Assembly: GCF_900115115.1 (NCBI RefSeq)
Contig: NZ_FOVI01000008.1
Coordinates: 62,001 to 126,000 of the forward strand
From: Paenimyroides ummariense
GTDB lineage: Bacteria; Bacteroidota; Bacteroidia; Flavobacteriales; Flavobacteriaceae
Length of the DNA: 64,000 nucleotides
Direction: 5' to 3'
Part shown: piece after piece, positions 41,741 to 50,879 of the stretch
Layout of the letters: every line of letters starts with the position of its first letter
Numbering within the stretch: position 1 is the first letter of the stretch
The notes under the pieces: model-generated
The model's database searches: none
Told to the model about the DNA's origin: nothing
The model's input: only the letters and a program-made list of their open reading frames with translations
Program-made: the position numbers and the translations under genes

Positions 41741-42880
41741 ATGGATTTTAAATTAACTGAAGAGCAATTAATGATTCAACAAGCTGCTCGTGATTTCGCT
41801 CAAACTGAATTATTACCTGGAGTTATTGAACGTGACGAGCACTCTAAATTTCCTGCTGATGCAGTAAAAAAAATGGGTGAGCTTGGATTTTTAGGAATGA
41901 TGGTTGACCCAAAATATGGTGGCGCTGGTTTAGACAGTGTTTCTTATGTTTTGGCAATGGAAGAAATTGCTAAAGTTGATGCATCGGCAGCGGTTGTTAT
42001 GTCTGTTAACAACTCGTTGGTTTGTGCGGGAATGGAAAAATACTGTTCAGAAGAACAAAAACAAAAATATTTGGTGCCATTGGCATCTGGTGAAGTAATC
42101 GGCGCTTTCTGTTTATCTGAACCAGAAGCAGGATCTGATGCTACATCGCAAAAAACAACTGCGGTTGATATGGGAGACCACTATTTGTTAAACGGTACTA
42201 AAAACTGGATTACAAACGGTAGCACCGCATCAACTTACTTGGTTATTGCACACACGCACCCAGAAAAAGGACATAAAGGTATCAACGCTTTTATTGTTGA
42301 AAAAGGATGGGCTGGTTTTGAAATTGGCCCTAAAGAAAAGAAAATGGGAATTCGCGGAAGTGATACGCATTCTTTAATGTTTACCGATGTTAAAGTTCCT
42401 AAAGAAAACAGAATTGGCGAAGACGGCTTTGGTTTTGCTTTTGCTATGAATGTTTTAAACGGTGGACGTATCGGTATTGCATCACAAGCATTAGGTATTG
42501 CGCAAGGTGCTTACGAATTGGCTTTAAAATATGCTAAAGAACGTAAAGCATTTAAAACAGAAATCATTAACCACCAAGCAATTGCTTTTAAATTGGCAGA
42601 TATGGCGGTGAACATTACAGCAGCACGTATGTTGTGTATGAAAGCAGCGTCTGAAAAAGACAATGGCGAAGATATTTCTATTTCTGGAGCAATGGCAAAA
42701 TTATTTGCATCGCAAACAGCTATGGATACTACGGTTGAAGCAGTTCAAATTCACGGAGGTAACGGTTATGTAAGCGAATACCACGTAGAACGTATGATGC
42801 GTGATGCAAAAATCACTCAGATTTACGAAGGAACTTCAGAAATCCAAAAAATTGTAATTTCAAGAGGAATTGCTAAATAA
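41741..42880 (+). CDS. Acyl-CoA dehydrogenase, short-chain/butyryl type
   Basis: 379 residues, FAD flavoprotein of beta-oxidation or branched-chain amino-acid degradation. Conserved ACAD markers are GAFCLSEPEAGSDA, NGTKNWITNGS, and the C-terminal QIHGGNGYVSEYHVERMMRDAKITQIYEGTSEIQ, in which the Glu before GTSE is the usual catalytic base. Its electrons would go to EtfAB, encoded at 13-15 kb. It has a strong promoter and its own terminator. Confidence 0.94.
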   Translation: MDFKLTEEQLMIQQAARDFAQTELLPGVIERDEHSKFPADAVKKMGELGFLGMMVDPKYGGAGLDSVSYVLAMEEIAKVDASAAVVMSVNNSLVCAGMEKYCSEEQKQKYLVPLASGEVIGAFCLSEPEAGSDATSQKTTAVDMGDHYLLNGTKNWITNGSTASTYLVIAHTHPEKGHKGINAFIVEKGWAGFEIGPKEKKMGIRGSDTHSLMFTDVKVPKENRIGEDGFGFAFAMNVLNGGRIGIASQALGIAQGAYELALKYAKERKAFKTEIINHQAIAFKLADMAVNITAARMLCMKAASEKDNGEDISISGAMAKLFASQTAMDTTVEAVQIHGGNGYVSEYHVERMMRDAKITQIYEGTSEIQKIVISRGIAK

Positions 42881-42905
42881 TAGCAACTTTATAATATCAA
42901 AACAT

Positions 42906-42938
42906 AAAAAGGCTATCGTTTTCGGTAGTCTTTTTTTA
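42906..42938 (+). terminator. Terminator after the acyl-CoA dehydrogenase
   Basis: AAAAAGGCTATCG pairs imperfectly with CGGTAGTCTTTTT around TTTT, followed by a T run. Confidence 0.8.
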
Positions 42939-42959
42939 TTTTAGTAAAAAATTTGATCT

Positions 42960-45431
42960 ATGACAACCGAGCAGAATTTAAAAGTAAAACTTACCTTAGG
43001 ATATATATTTTTAATTGGTATTTTCAGTTTATCGATCCTTTATATATTGCGTGAAGTTAAAAACCTTAATGTTTCTAAAGACGATCTTTTAACCGAAAAC
43101 ACCAAAATTATTGAATTAGGTACTATTGTAAGCGATTTGTATGCGACTGAAAACTCGGGCAGGTTGGCGCTACTTTCTTACGATAAAAAAGCGGCGAAAG
43201 TATATCACAATCAGTTAGATTCGTTAATTTTAAGAATAAATGTTTTAAAAACAGATAATATTCAAAACGAAACCCTTAAAAACAAATTAGATACGATTAC
43301 CAGCATTATAAATCTAAAAAGTTTAACTTTTGATCAGGTTTTAGATGTTCAATCAAAATACATCAATTTTGATATTTATAATGAAGCTAAAAATCAAATA
43401 CAAACCATACATAACGAATCAGATCAAAAAATTGTAAAAATTGATACAGTTGTAGAAAAAACAAATTTTTTTGGTCGGGTATTTGGATCTATAAAAAATA
43501 AAGATCAAGAAAACCAAGAAAGATTAGATAGTCAAAATGCTAAAATTAAACAAGAACAAGAAGCAATTCAAAAAGAAAATCAACAAAAAATAAATGAAGC
43601 AACAGAAAATATCTTCTCGGCAGCAAAGAAAAACGAATTAAAATTACTGAAAAGATATTACGACAAAGAAGCGTTATTGATTAAAAGAAATCAGGAATTA
43701 AGCAATCGTTTGCGCGATCTATTGTCTGAAGTTGAGAAAATTGTCGTAGAATCATCGAACACCAAATACGAATCAAGCAAAAATGTAATAGATAAGGTTA
43801 GTAATAATATTGCCAAAATCGGGATCATAATTTCGGTAATCGCATTGTTTTTTGGTTTCATCATTCTGCGTGATTTGAACAAATCGGCTTTAAACAAGCA
43901 AAAGCTCGAAAAATTAAATCAAGATATGCAGGATTTAATGAAACAAAAAAGCTTTTTTATGGCAACTATTTCGCACGATATGGTTTCGCCCATAAATTCG
44001 TTACTTGGTTTTTCGGCACTTTTGCAAAACACTCTTAAAACGGCAAAACAGAAAGAATTCCTTAAAAACATCATTCAATCAACAAAATACATCAAGAAAA
44101 TGGTGGATGATCTTTCATTGTTTTCGAATTTGGAATATAACAAAATTAAGATCAAAACCGGAAAATTCAACTTTAACGATTTGCTTCAAAACATATCAAA
44201 CAACCTTAGAAACAGTGCCGATAAAAAGCAAATTGATCTGGTATTTAATATCGATGAAAAACTAAATGCAGATTTTAATTCTGATGCCTTTAGAATTCAG
44301 CAGATTTTAACCAACGTAATTTCTAACGCCATAAAATTCACACATAAAGGCGAAGTTCGTGTTGATGCCAATTTAGATAATAATTTGGCAATTATTAAGA
44401 TTACCGACACCGGAATTGGAATTAAAATTGAAAATAAAGACGATTTGTTTGTAGAATTTGTACAGGCGCATAACAATAACGAAAGTTATGGTGGATCTGG
44501 CTTAGGGCTTAATATTACCAAACGTTTGGTTGGGTTATTAAATGGATCTATCCATTTTGAAAGTGAATACAATAAAGGAACCATTTTTTATATTACCATT
44601 CCGTTAAAACATTTTGAAGAAGATCCAGAATCGGTGAAAGAAGCCGATTACGAGTATGATAATGCCAAGAAATTAGAAAACAAAAAGATTTTGATTATTG
44701 ATGATGATCAGCTGCAATTGAAATTAATCGAAGAAATTTTTGGTAATAAAGTTAAAAAGCTAACCACTTTAGAAAACGGCGCGCTTGCAAAAGAAATTCT
44801 GCAACAAGAACAATATCAGTTAATTATTACCGATATGCAAATGCCTTTTTACAGCGGACTGAAAGTGATAGAAGATATTCGATCATTAGAAAATTATAAA
44901 GATACGCCTGTAATTGCGCTAACCGGAAAAATTGATTTTGACGAACATGAATACAAAAAGCTTGGTTTTAATCATTATATGAGAAAACCATTAAATATCA
45001 ATACATTATACAATACCATTTATAAGATTTTGCGTATTAAAACGAAAGAACCAGCAATAACTGCAACTCAAAATATTCCGACTATGAAATTAAATTATGA
45101 TGATTTTGATTTAACCGATTTATTTAATTTGTTGGAAAATGACAAAGAAGCCGTTAAGCTTATTGTTGAATCTTTTTTTACAAGTTCTAAAGCCGATATC
45201 GAAGTTTTAAACAATTCGTTCGCCAATAATGATATTGAAACCGTGAAACAAACCGCACATAAAATGCTGCCCATGTTCCGTCAGTTAAAAATAAACGAAA
45301 TTGTAGATAAATTAATTCTTCTGGAACAAAAAACATCCGATTTATCTACCGAAGAAATGCAGAAAACAATTTTGGAAATTAGCGAAAAAACACCATCAAT
45401 AATCAAAGAAATAGAAAAAGTAATCGTTTAA
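42960..45431 (+). CDS. Hybrid sensor histidine kinase with receiver and Hpt domains
   Basis: 823 residues. TM1 about 10-30; a long periplasmic or extended region to about 280, with an Asn/Gln/Glu-rich helical coil (180-230); TM2 about 287-304; HisKA with H339 in ATISHDMVSPINSLLGF; HATPase with NVISNAIKF and SGLGLNIT (449-522); a receiver with DDD at 581-583 and the phosphoacceptor D625 in ITDMQMP; and a C-terminal Hpt domain with H767 in TAHKMLPMF. A complete His-Asp-His phosphorelay lies in one polypeptide, but no output regulator is adjacent. Signal unknown. Confidence 0.92.
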   Translation: MTTEQNLKVKLTLGYIFLIGIFSLSILYILREVKNLNVSKDDLLTENTKIIELGTIVSDLYATENSGRLALLSYDKKAAKVYHNQLDSLILRINVLKTDNIQNETLKNKLDTITSIINLKSLTFDQVLDVQSKYINFDIYNEAKNQIQTIHNESDQKIVKIDTVVEKTNFFGRVFGSIKNKDQENQERLDSQNAKIKQEQEAIQKENQQKINEATENIFSAAKKNELKLLKRYYDKEALLIKRNQELSNRLRDLLSEVEKIVVESSNTKYESSKNVIDKVSNNIAKIGIIISVIALFFGFIILRDLNKSALNKQKLEKLNQDMQDLMKQKSFFMATISHDMVSPINSLLGFSALLQNTLKTAKQKEFLKNIIQSTKYIKKMVDDLSLFSNLEYNKIKIKTGKFNFNDLLQNISNNLRNSADKKQIDLVFNIDEKLNADFNSDAFRIQQILTNVISNAIKFTHKGEVRVDANLDNNLAIIKITDTGIGIKIENKDDLFVEFVQAHNNNESYGGSGLGLNITKRLVGLLNGSIHFESEYNKGTIFYITIPLKHFEEDPESVKEADYEYDNAKKLENKKILIIDDDQLQLKLIEEIFGNKVKKLTTLENGALAKEILQQEQYQLIITDMQMPFYSGLKVIEDIRSLENYKDTPVIALTGKIDFDEHEYKKLGFNHYMRKPLNINTLYNTIYKILRIKTKEPAITATQNIPTMKLNYDDFDLTDLFNLLENDKEAVKLIVESFFTSSKADIEVLNNSFANNDIETVKQTAHKMLPMFRQLKINEIVDKLILLEQKTSDLSTEEMQKTILEISEKTPSIIKEIEKVIV

Positions 45432-45465
45432 GAACTTACAAAACATAAAACACTCATTTATTGTT

Positions 45466-46692
45466 ATGGATACTAATTGGAAAAGAAAATTTACCATTCT
45501 GTGGATTGGTCAGTTTATTTCTTTAATAAGTAGTTCTGCCGTAAATTTTGCCATAATTATTTGGTTGAGTTTAAAAACAGAATCAGCCGAAGTATTGGCT
45601 TTTGCTGCTATTGCAGCACTTTTACCGCAAGCATTGATTGGTCCGTTTGCGGGAGTTTATATTGATCGTTGGGATAGAAAAAAGACCATGATTTTTGCCG
45701 ATGGTTTTGTTGCTTTGTGCACATTATCTATGTCGATAAGTTTTTATTTCGGATACGAAAGTTTACCGCTTATATACGTAATGCTGGGGTTGCGATCGGT
45801 AGGATCTGCCTTTCACATGCCCGCCATGCAGGCTTCGATTCCGTTATTGGCACCACAATCAGAATTATTGCGTATCGCAGGTATCAACCAGATTATTCAA
45901 TCGGTTTCGGGAATCGCAGGTCCGGCTTTAGGAGCTTTTGCCATTGGTATGTTATCTATTGGTAACGTGTTGCTTTTAGATATTTTCGGAGCAGCATTTG
46001 CCATTATTTCGCTGTTGTTTATTTACATTCCCAATACTATTCCCGATGAAAAAACGGCTGCGAGTTTCCGTAATATCTGGAACGATATGAAAACGGCTTT
46101 TTACGAAATTACGCGCAACAAAGGTTTATGGTATCTGTTTTTATATTCCATCGTGGGGTTATTCTGTATTATGCCGGTTGCAGTGCTTTTTCCGTTGCTA
46201 ACGATCAATCATTTTAAAGGCGATAAATTCGAAATAAGTATTATTGAAATCATTTGGGGCGTGGGAATGTTAGTAGGCGGCGGTTTGTTAGGAATTTGGA
46301 AACCAACAATAAGCAAAGTAATTATTATCAACTTCATGCACATAATTATTGGCGTTACGTTTGCTTGGTCGGGCTGGTTATCGGCAAATCAGTTTGTGTT
46401 TTTTGTAATCTTAACGGCAATCGGTGGAATTTCCGCATCACTTTATAACGCCAGTTTTACAACGATCATTCAAGAGGAAATTCAGCACAATATGTTAGGT
46501 CGTGTTTTTTCTTTGTATTACAGTTTTTCGGTGCTTCCATCAATCATCGGATTACTGTTCACAGGTTTTATTGCCGATTTTATAGGAATTAATCACACTT
46601 TTATTATACTTGGATTGGTAATTATTTTAATAGGCATCTGTTCTTTTTGTACACCTGCATTAATGAACTTATCAAAAAACAAAAATTTGTAA
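45466..46692 (+). CDS. Major facilitator superfamily transporter
   Basis: 408 residues with about twelve hydrophobic segments. The loop between helices 2 and 3 reads GVYIDRWDRKKTMIFADG, the MFS motif A variant of the DHA1/macrolide-efflux-like (MFS_3/EntS) group. These pumps export small toxic or signalling molecules; substrate unknown. It starts 34 bases after the histidine kinase, so the kinase may control or be co-expressed with it. Confidence 0.82.
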   Translation: MDTNWKRKFTILWIGQFISLISSSAVNFAIIIWLSLKTESAEVLAFAAIAALLPQALIGPFAGVYIDRWDRKKTMIFADGFVALCTLSMSISFYFGYESLPLIYVMLGLRSVGSAFHMPAMQASIPLLAPQSELLRIAGINQIIQSVSGIAGPALGAFAIGMLSIGNVLLLDIFGAAFAIISLLFIYIPNTIPDEKTAASFRNIWNDMKTAFYEITRNKGLWYLFLYSIVGLFCIMPVAVLFPLLTINHFKGDKFEISIIEIIWGVGMLVGGGLLGIWKPTISKVIIINFMHIIIGVTFAWSGWLSANQFVFFVILTAIGGISASLYNASFTTIIQEEIQHNMLGRVFSLYYSFSVLPSIIGLLFTGFIADFIGINHTFIILGLVIILIGICSFCTPALMNLSKNKNL

Positions 46693-46711
46693 AAGCTGTT
46701 TTAAAATATAC

Positions 46712-46719
46712 TACATTTG
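46712..46719 (+). promoter_or_regulatory. -7 box (TACATTTG) of the 37-residue protein gene
   Basis: Exact TAnnTTTG match; TTTG at 46686-46689 serves as a possible -33 element with a somewhat long 22-base spacer. The ATG follows 20 bases later. Confidence 0.55.
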
Positions 46720-46738
46720 TTTTACAAAATTAAGTATT

Positions 46739-46852
46739 ATGCAATATGTATATTTAGCAATGGCTGCTATTGTTTTGGCTTTATTTGGCTATAAAAAATT
46801 TACTGCTTCAAAGAAAACCAACGAATATCTTCCTAAAAACGAGAAGAAATAA
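46739..46852 (+). CDS. 37-residue membrane peptide
   Basis: Short frame with its own promoter box and terminator. The product starts MQYVYLAMAAIVLALFGYKK, a single transmembrane helix of about 15 residues, followed by a lysine-rich tail ending NEKK. The clean unit of -7 box, ATG, 38 codons and an immediate terminator makes a real small gene likely. Function unknown; it might regulate a neighbouring membrane protein such as the MFS transporter, but that is speculation. Confidence 0.6.
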   Translation: MQYVYLAMAAIVLALFGYKKFTASKKTNEYLPKNEKK

Positions 46853-46853
46853 A

Positions 46854-46886
46854 AAAGGGATTGTTTAAAACAATCCCTTTTTTTTA
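46854..46886 (+). terminator. Terminator of the small membrane peptide gene
   Basis: GGGATTGTTT pairs with AAACAATCCC around a short AA loop, preceded by A and followed by eight T. It also works on the minus strand for the barrel gene at 46900. Confidence 0.9.
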
Positions 46887-46899
46887 ATATATATTTTAA

Positions 46900-47520
46900 T
46901 TACTTTTTAAACTTATACTGAACACCTAAACCTACATTAAAGTAACTTCCTGATCCTTGTTTAATAGCGCCACCGTTAAAACCGTAATCCTGACTGAATT
47001 GGTTTACAAAAGTTCCATCGATAAATACAGAAAACTGAGAAGTAAAGTTGTATTTTGGCATGATACCAATTTGTGCAACACCTGCCAAATCATTATCACC
47101 TCCTAATTCACTTTTACCTGAAGCCAAACCAAAACCTGCATGTGCGGTAACATCAAAAGGCTGCATCATTCCGCCGTTAACAGCTGCAAAAATATTATAA
47201 GTAGCTTCTAACATTAATCTGCTGTACTTTACACCATGATCTTCTACATCTTTATGCTTAAAGTTTGAGCTTGCAAAGGTTCCGCGAACTCCCCAAACAT
47301 CATTAAGGTGGTAATTAAGACCTAATTGGAAAAAGTTAAATCCGCTATAATCGCTTGTTGTAATTCCTTCGTTTGGACTTAATGCAGAGTTTAATCCATA
47401 TTGCGCTTCAACACTTAAATTATCGAATACACTACCTTGTGTTTGTGCCTGAGCTTGCACATTTATACCTGCAAATGTTAAACAAGCAATGGCTAAAAGA
47501 CCTTTAAAATTTCTTTTCAT
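46900..47520 (-). CDS. Outer-membrane beta-barrel protein
   Basis: 206 residues. Signal peptide ends at VQAQAQ (about 18-24). The mature protein has regular barrel strands such as YSGFNFFQLGLNYHL, GVRGTFASSNF and FNVGLGVQYKFKK; the last aromatic is followed by two Lys. It belongs with the OmpW/OprF-like small barrels common in Flavobacteria. No substrate is evident. It is monocistronic, and shares the terminator at 46854 with the converging small gene. Confidence 0.75.
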   Translation of the reverse strand: MKRNFKGLLAIACLTFAGINVQAQAQTQGSVFDNLSVEAQYGLNSALSPNEGITTSDYSGFNFFQLGLNYHLNDVWGVRGTFASSNFKHKDVEDHGVKYSRLMLEATYNIFAAVNGGMMQPFDVTAHAGFGLASGKSELGGDNDLAGVAQIGIMPKYNFTSQFSVFIDGTFVNQFSQDYGFNGGAIKQGSGSYFNVGLGVQYKFKK

Positions 47521-47621
47521 GAACTTTTGTTTTTGATTAAATCATTTAAACGCACAATTTACAATTTTTAGTATTTAAAATGTAATTTATTTGCATTAAT
47601 CGCAAAGATTAACAATTTCAT

Positions 47622-47646
47622 AAAAAAAACCTTGATAATCAAGGTT
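47622..47646 (-). terminator. Terminator after the calcium-motif lipoprotein
   Basis: AACCTTGA pairs with TCAAGGTT around TAA, directly abutting the stop codon at 47647 and followed by eight T on the minus strand. Confidence 0.85.
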
Positions 47647-48369
47647 CTATTTTAAGGGATTATACGGTTCTGGTTTCCAATCTTCGCTTAATAAGTTTAT
47701 AGAAGAATAATGAACAGCATCTTTAGAATCGAATTCTCCATTTTTGTTGATATCTTCTATCGATCTGAAATACAATTTCTCATCAATCACCTGCCAATCT
47801 AACAACTCGTGCAAATCGGGGGTAAGTTTTGTGAATTTTGTTCCGTTGATTTTAGAGATGTACAACGTTTTAATATCGTTATCGTCATACCTTCCATCCT
47901 TATTGGTATCAACATCTACCAAAGTGTACACCAAAAACTGTTTGTTTGTTTTTAATGCCAATTCGTCTAAATAATTGATCGACAAAATTTCCATTCTATT
48001 TTCTGTCAGTGGTTTTAAATCTAACGAATCTTTGTGCTGAAACATTACGTTTGTGATAAAACCGGTAATTTCAGGAGTAGAATAATTGGATATTTTATAA
48101 CTAACCTGATTATTTATTTTTGAACTTCCCGATCGTGACGATCCCGTATTATATACACGAACATTCCCAATTGGATGCAATAGGTAATTGGTACCGCTAA
48201 ATTTTATAGGTAAATCGGCAATTTTAATTTCGGTAGAATCAATTTTCTGATAATTAACTTCGGCGGTGTTTTTTTCGTTTTCGTAAATTACTTTTGGCGT
48301 CTCGGTTTCTTTTTTACAAGAAACAACGGCTACCAAACTAACTGCTAAAAGGGCTATGTACGATTTCAT
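47647..48369 (-). CDS. Lipoprotein with EF-hand-like calcium loops
   Basis: 240 residues. Signal peptide II, lipobox VVSC (Cys about 18). Two dockerin/EF-hand-like loops are visible: DVDTNKDGRYDDNDIKTL (about 152-169) and DINKNGEFDSKDA (about 209-221), which look calcium-binding. The rest is beta-rich and unrecognised. It lies 40 bases downstream of a TonB receptor on the same strand, so it may be the accessory lipoprotein of that receptor. Confidence 0.65.
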   Translation of the reverse strand: MKSYIALLAVSLVAVVSCKKETETPKVIYENEKNTAEVNYQKIDSTEIKIADLPIKFSGTNYLLHPIGNVRVYNTGSSRSGSSKINNQVSYKISNYSTPEITGFITNVMFQHKDSLDLKPLTENRMEILSINYLDELALKTNKQFLVYTLVDVDTNKDGRYDDNDIKTLYISKINGTKFTKLTPDLHELLDWQVIDEKLYFRSIEDINKNGEFDSKDAVHYSSINLLSEDWKPEPYNPLK

Positions 48370-48409
48370 AAGCTTTTAAATCTTCATTCAAATATAACGA
48401 ATTTCACGT

Positions 48410-50869
48410 TTACCAACGCATATTTAGTTTTAAATTAAAGGTACGCATGGTCATTCGGTTTGGAATGGCGTACATTTTTTTCTCATAAACATCGCGAACC
48501 CACGTATTTGTAATGGCGTTTTCGTTGTTAAACAGGTTGTAAATTTCAAAACCTACCGACATTTCTTCAAACGGTTTTAACCATCTTTTTTCTGATTTGA
48601 ACGTTTGATCCTTGAAAATGTACGAGAATCCGGCATCGGCTCTCATATAATTTTTTAATCGCAACTGATATTGATATGGATCAACATACGATGGCGATCC
48701 GCCCGGTAACGGCGTATTGTACACCAAGTTTAAATACAATTTTAAATTAGGAATTGTTGGCATGTAATCTTGAAACATCAATCCTAACTTTAAACGCTGA
48801 TCGGTTGGGCGGGCAATAAATCCTTTGTTATTATAATTTTCTTCGGTTTTTAAATACCCTACAGAAAACCACGATTCAATTCCAGGAACAATTTCTCCAT
48901 TCATACGCATATCGGCACCATAAACATAGGCTTCGGCATTATTATCGGCTCTGTATCTTATTCTAACATTCTCCAAAGTATAAGTATTTACGTTTGATAA
49001 GTCTTTATAATACAATTCGGTAAACAACTTAAACGGTGTGTTTTTTATTTTGAAACTATAATCGTTCGATAAAGCGATATGTATTGACTGCTGTGCTTTT
49101 ACGTTTGGATTTATCGATCCATCCATGGCACGTAATTCACGATAACTTGGCGGCTGATGATACAAACCACCCGACAAACGAAACACCATATCGGTATTTT
49201 CCCAATTAGGTTTAATGGCAAATTGCGCTCGTGGACTGATAATAAATTGCGCGTTTGATGTTTCGTATCCTTCTGCACCAACATTCCAATAATGCGCTCT
49301 TGCTCCGACATTAACAAACGTTTCGTGCTCGCCGATTGCTCCACGTCTGCTCCACTGTGCAAATCCGTTTAAACGGTTAATCTTTACAAAATTTGTCGCA
49401 CGAACATTCTGATAAGGTAATAATTCGCCTTGATAAGGTTCGTAAGGCTGATTGTTTGGTGTTGAAAAATACGGATGTGCCAACGAAAATCCTGCCGAAT
49501 CTACCACTTCCCACTCAACTAAACGGTCGCGAATATCTTCGCTAACATAACGCACGCCCCACTCTATTTCATTTTCGTCTAGTTTATGTTGCCCTTTAAC
49601 TTCGGCACTCACAATTAAGGCATCGTAATTATTTCTACCGTGATTCAACTGCGAACCTAAACCAACGGTATATTCTACTTCTCCTGCATTTCCTCCTAAA
49701 TCGCCACTCACGTTTCCTAAATTGTACTGACCTAAAATATCGTAATATTCTTCTTCTTTTGTATGATAAGCCGATGCAATTATTTTATAACTGTTTTCTA
49801 AATTAGGTTTAAAAATACCTTTAAATGCTCCGAAATATGTTTGGTATTTATCTATTTCTGAACCTTCGTAATAAACCGACATTTCTTTAGAATCGCCAAT
49901 GGTTCCGAATTTTGTGCGTTTAACCAGCGGTGTATATTCGTACACATTAGATGATGCATTTAAAAGCAAACTCCACTCCCATTTTGCCGACGGTTGAAAA
50001 GTTATTAACGATTGCGCATCTAAATAACGCGGTTTATAATCTACTTCAACATCTTGCGAATTTACCAGTAACGCATTATTTCTGTATCTGAAACCGGTAA
50101 TTGCGGTCCATTTTTGATCTTTCGATGCCAAATCAACCGTAACACCGCCACCTAAAATACTGGCATCTAACTGACCGCCGAATTGTTTTGGTTTGCGATA
50201 GGTAATATCTAACACTGACGACATTTTATCGCCATATTTTGCTTGAAATCCACCGGATGAAAAATCGACTTTCTCGGTCATTGAATTATTGGTAAAACTT
50301 AAACCTTCTTGCTGACCAGATCGAATCAAAAAAGGTCGATATACCTCTATTTCATTTACATAGACCATGTTTTCATCAAAGTTACCTCCACGTACATTAT
50401 ATCCAGATGAAAGTTCATTATTAGAATAAACGCCTGGAAGTGTTTTCAATATATTCTCTACACCGGCATTTGCACCAGGAATTCTACGGATAACATCGGG
50501 CGAAATAATGGTTGTTCCTTCAAACCGTTGCTGTAGATTTTTATCGATAACCAGCTCTTTCAATTCTTCAGAATGATCGCTTAAACGGATATTCAGCTCA
50601 AAAGACTGATTTTCTTTTAACGATTCTGTATAGGTAACCGTTTGGTAAGCATCTGCCTGAAATTTTATGGTAATTTGATCTGACGGAGAAACTTCTAAAA
50701 AATAAAATCCGTTGGCGTTGGTGTAAACCTGCCTATCTTGTGCCTGTACCAGCACATTTTGTACGGGAGAATCTTGTTCGTTTAATACAACACCCTTAAT
50801 TTGAGCCGTTTGCGCGAACCCAAATGCAGAGATTATAAAAGCCGAAAAAACATATATGCTTTTGTTCAA
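48410..50869 (-). CDS. TonB-dependent receptor with carboxypeptidase-like N-terminal domain
   Basis: 819 residues. Signal peptide to about residue 19 (GFAQ), CarboxypepD_reg beta-sandwich about 22-105 (GVVLNEQDSPVQNVLVQAQD...), plug about 115-225 with GANAGVENILKTLPGVYSNNELSSGYNVRGGNFDENMVYVN, then a 22-strand barrel ending in FNLKLNMRW. It is a nutrient receptor; the substrate is not readable. It starts 10 bases after the M23 peptidase and is followed by a calcium-motif lipoprotein, an operon of three. Confidence 0.9.
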   Translation of the reverse strand: MNKSIYVFSAFIISAFGFAQTAQIKGVVLNEQDSPVQNVLVQAQDRQVYTNANGFYFLEVSPSDQITIKFQADAYQTVTYTESLKENQSFELNIRLSDHSEELKELVIDKNLQQRFEGTTIISPDVIRRIPGANAGVENILKTLPGVYSNNELSSGYNVRGGNFDENMVYVNEIEVYRPFLIRSGQQEGLSFTNNSMTEKVDFSSGGFQAKYGDKMSSVLDITYRKPKQFGGQLDASILGGGVTVDLASKDQKWTAITGFRYRNNALLVNSQDVEVDYKPRYLDAQSLITFQPSAKWEWSLLLNASSNVYEYTPLVKRTKFGTIGDSKEMSVYYEGSEIDKYQTYFGAFKGIFKPNLENSYKIIASAYHTKEEEYYDILGQYNLGNVSGDLGGNAGEVEYTVGLGSQLNHGRNNYDALIVSAEVKGQHKLDENEIEWGVRYVSEDIRDRLVEWEVVDSAGFSLAHPYFSTPNNQPYEPYQGELLPYQNVRATNFVKINRLNGFAQWSRRGAIGEHETFVNVGARAHYWNVGAEGYETSNAQFIISPRAQFAIKPNWENTDMVFRLSGGLYHQPPSYRELRAMDGSINPNVKAQQSIHIALSNDYSFKIKNTPFKLFTELYYKDLSNVNTYTLENVRIRYRADNNAEAYVYGADMRMNGEIVPGIESWFSVGYLKTEENYNNKGFIARPTDQRLKLGLMFQDYMPTIPNLKLYLNLVYNTPLPGGSPSYVDPYQYQLRLKNYMRADAGFSYIFKDQTFKSEKRWLKPFEEMSVGFEIYNLFNNENAITNTWVRDVYEKKMYAIPNRMTMRTFNLKLNMRW

Positions 50870-50879
50870 AATATTTTAT

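Noticed and set aside
47647..48369. Cellulosome dockerin
   Set aside because: The two calcium-type loops resemble dockerin or EF-hand loops, but they are about 57 residues apart, the protein is a lipoprotein, and no cohesin partner is seen.
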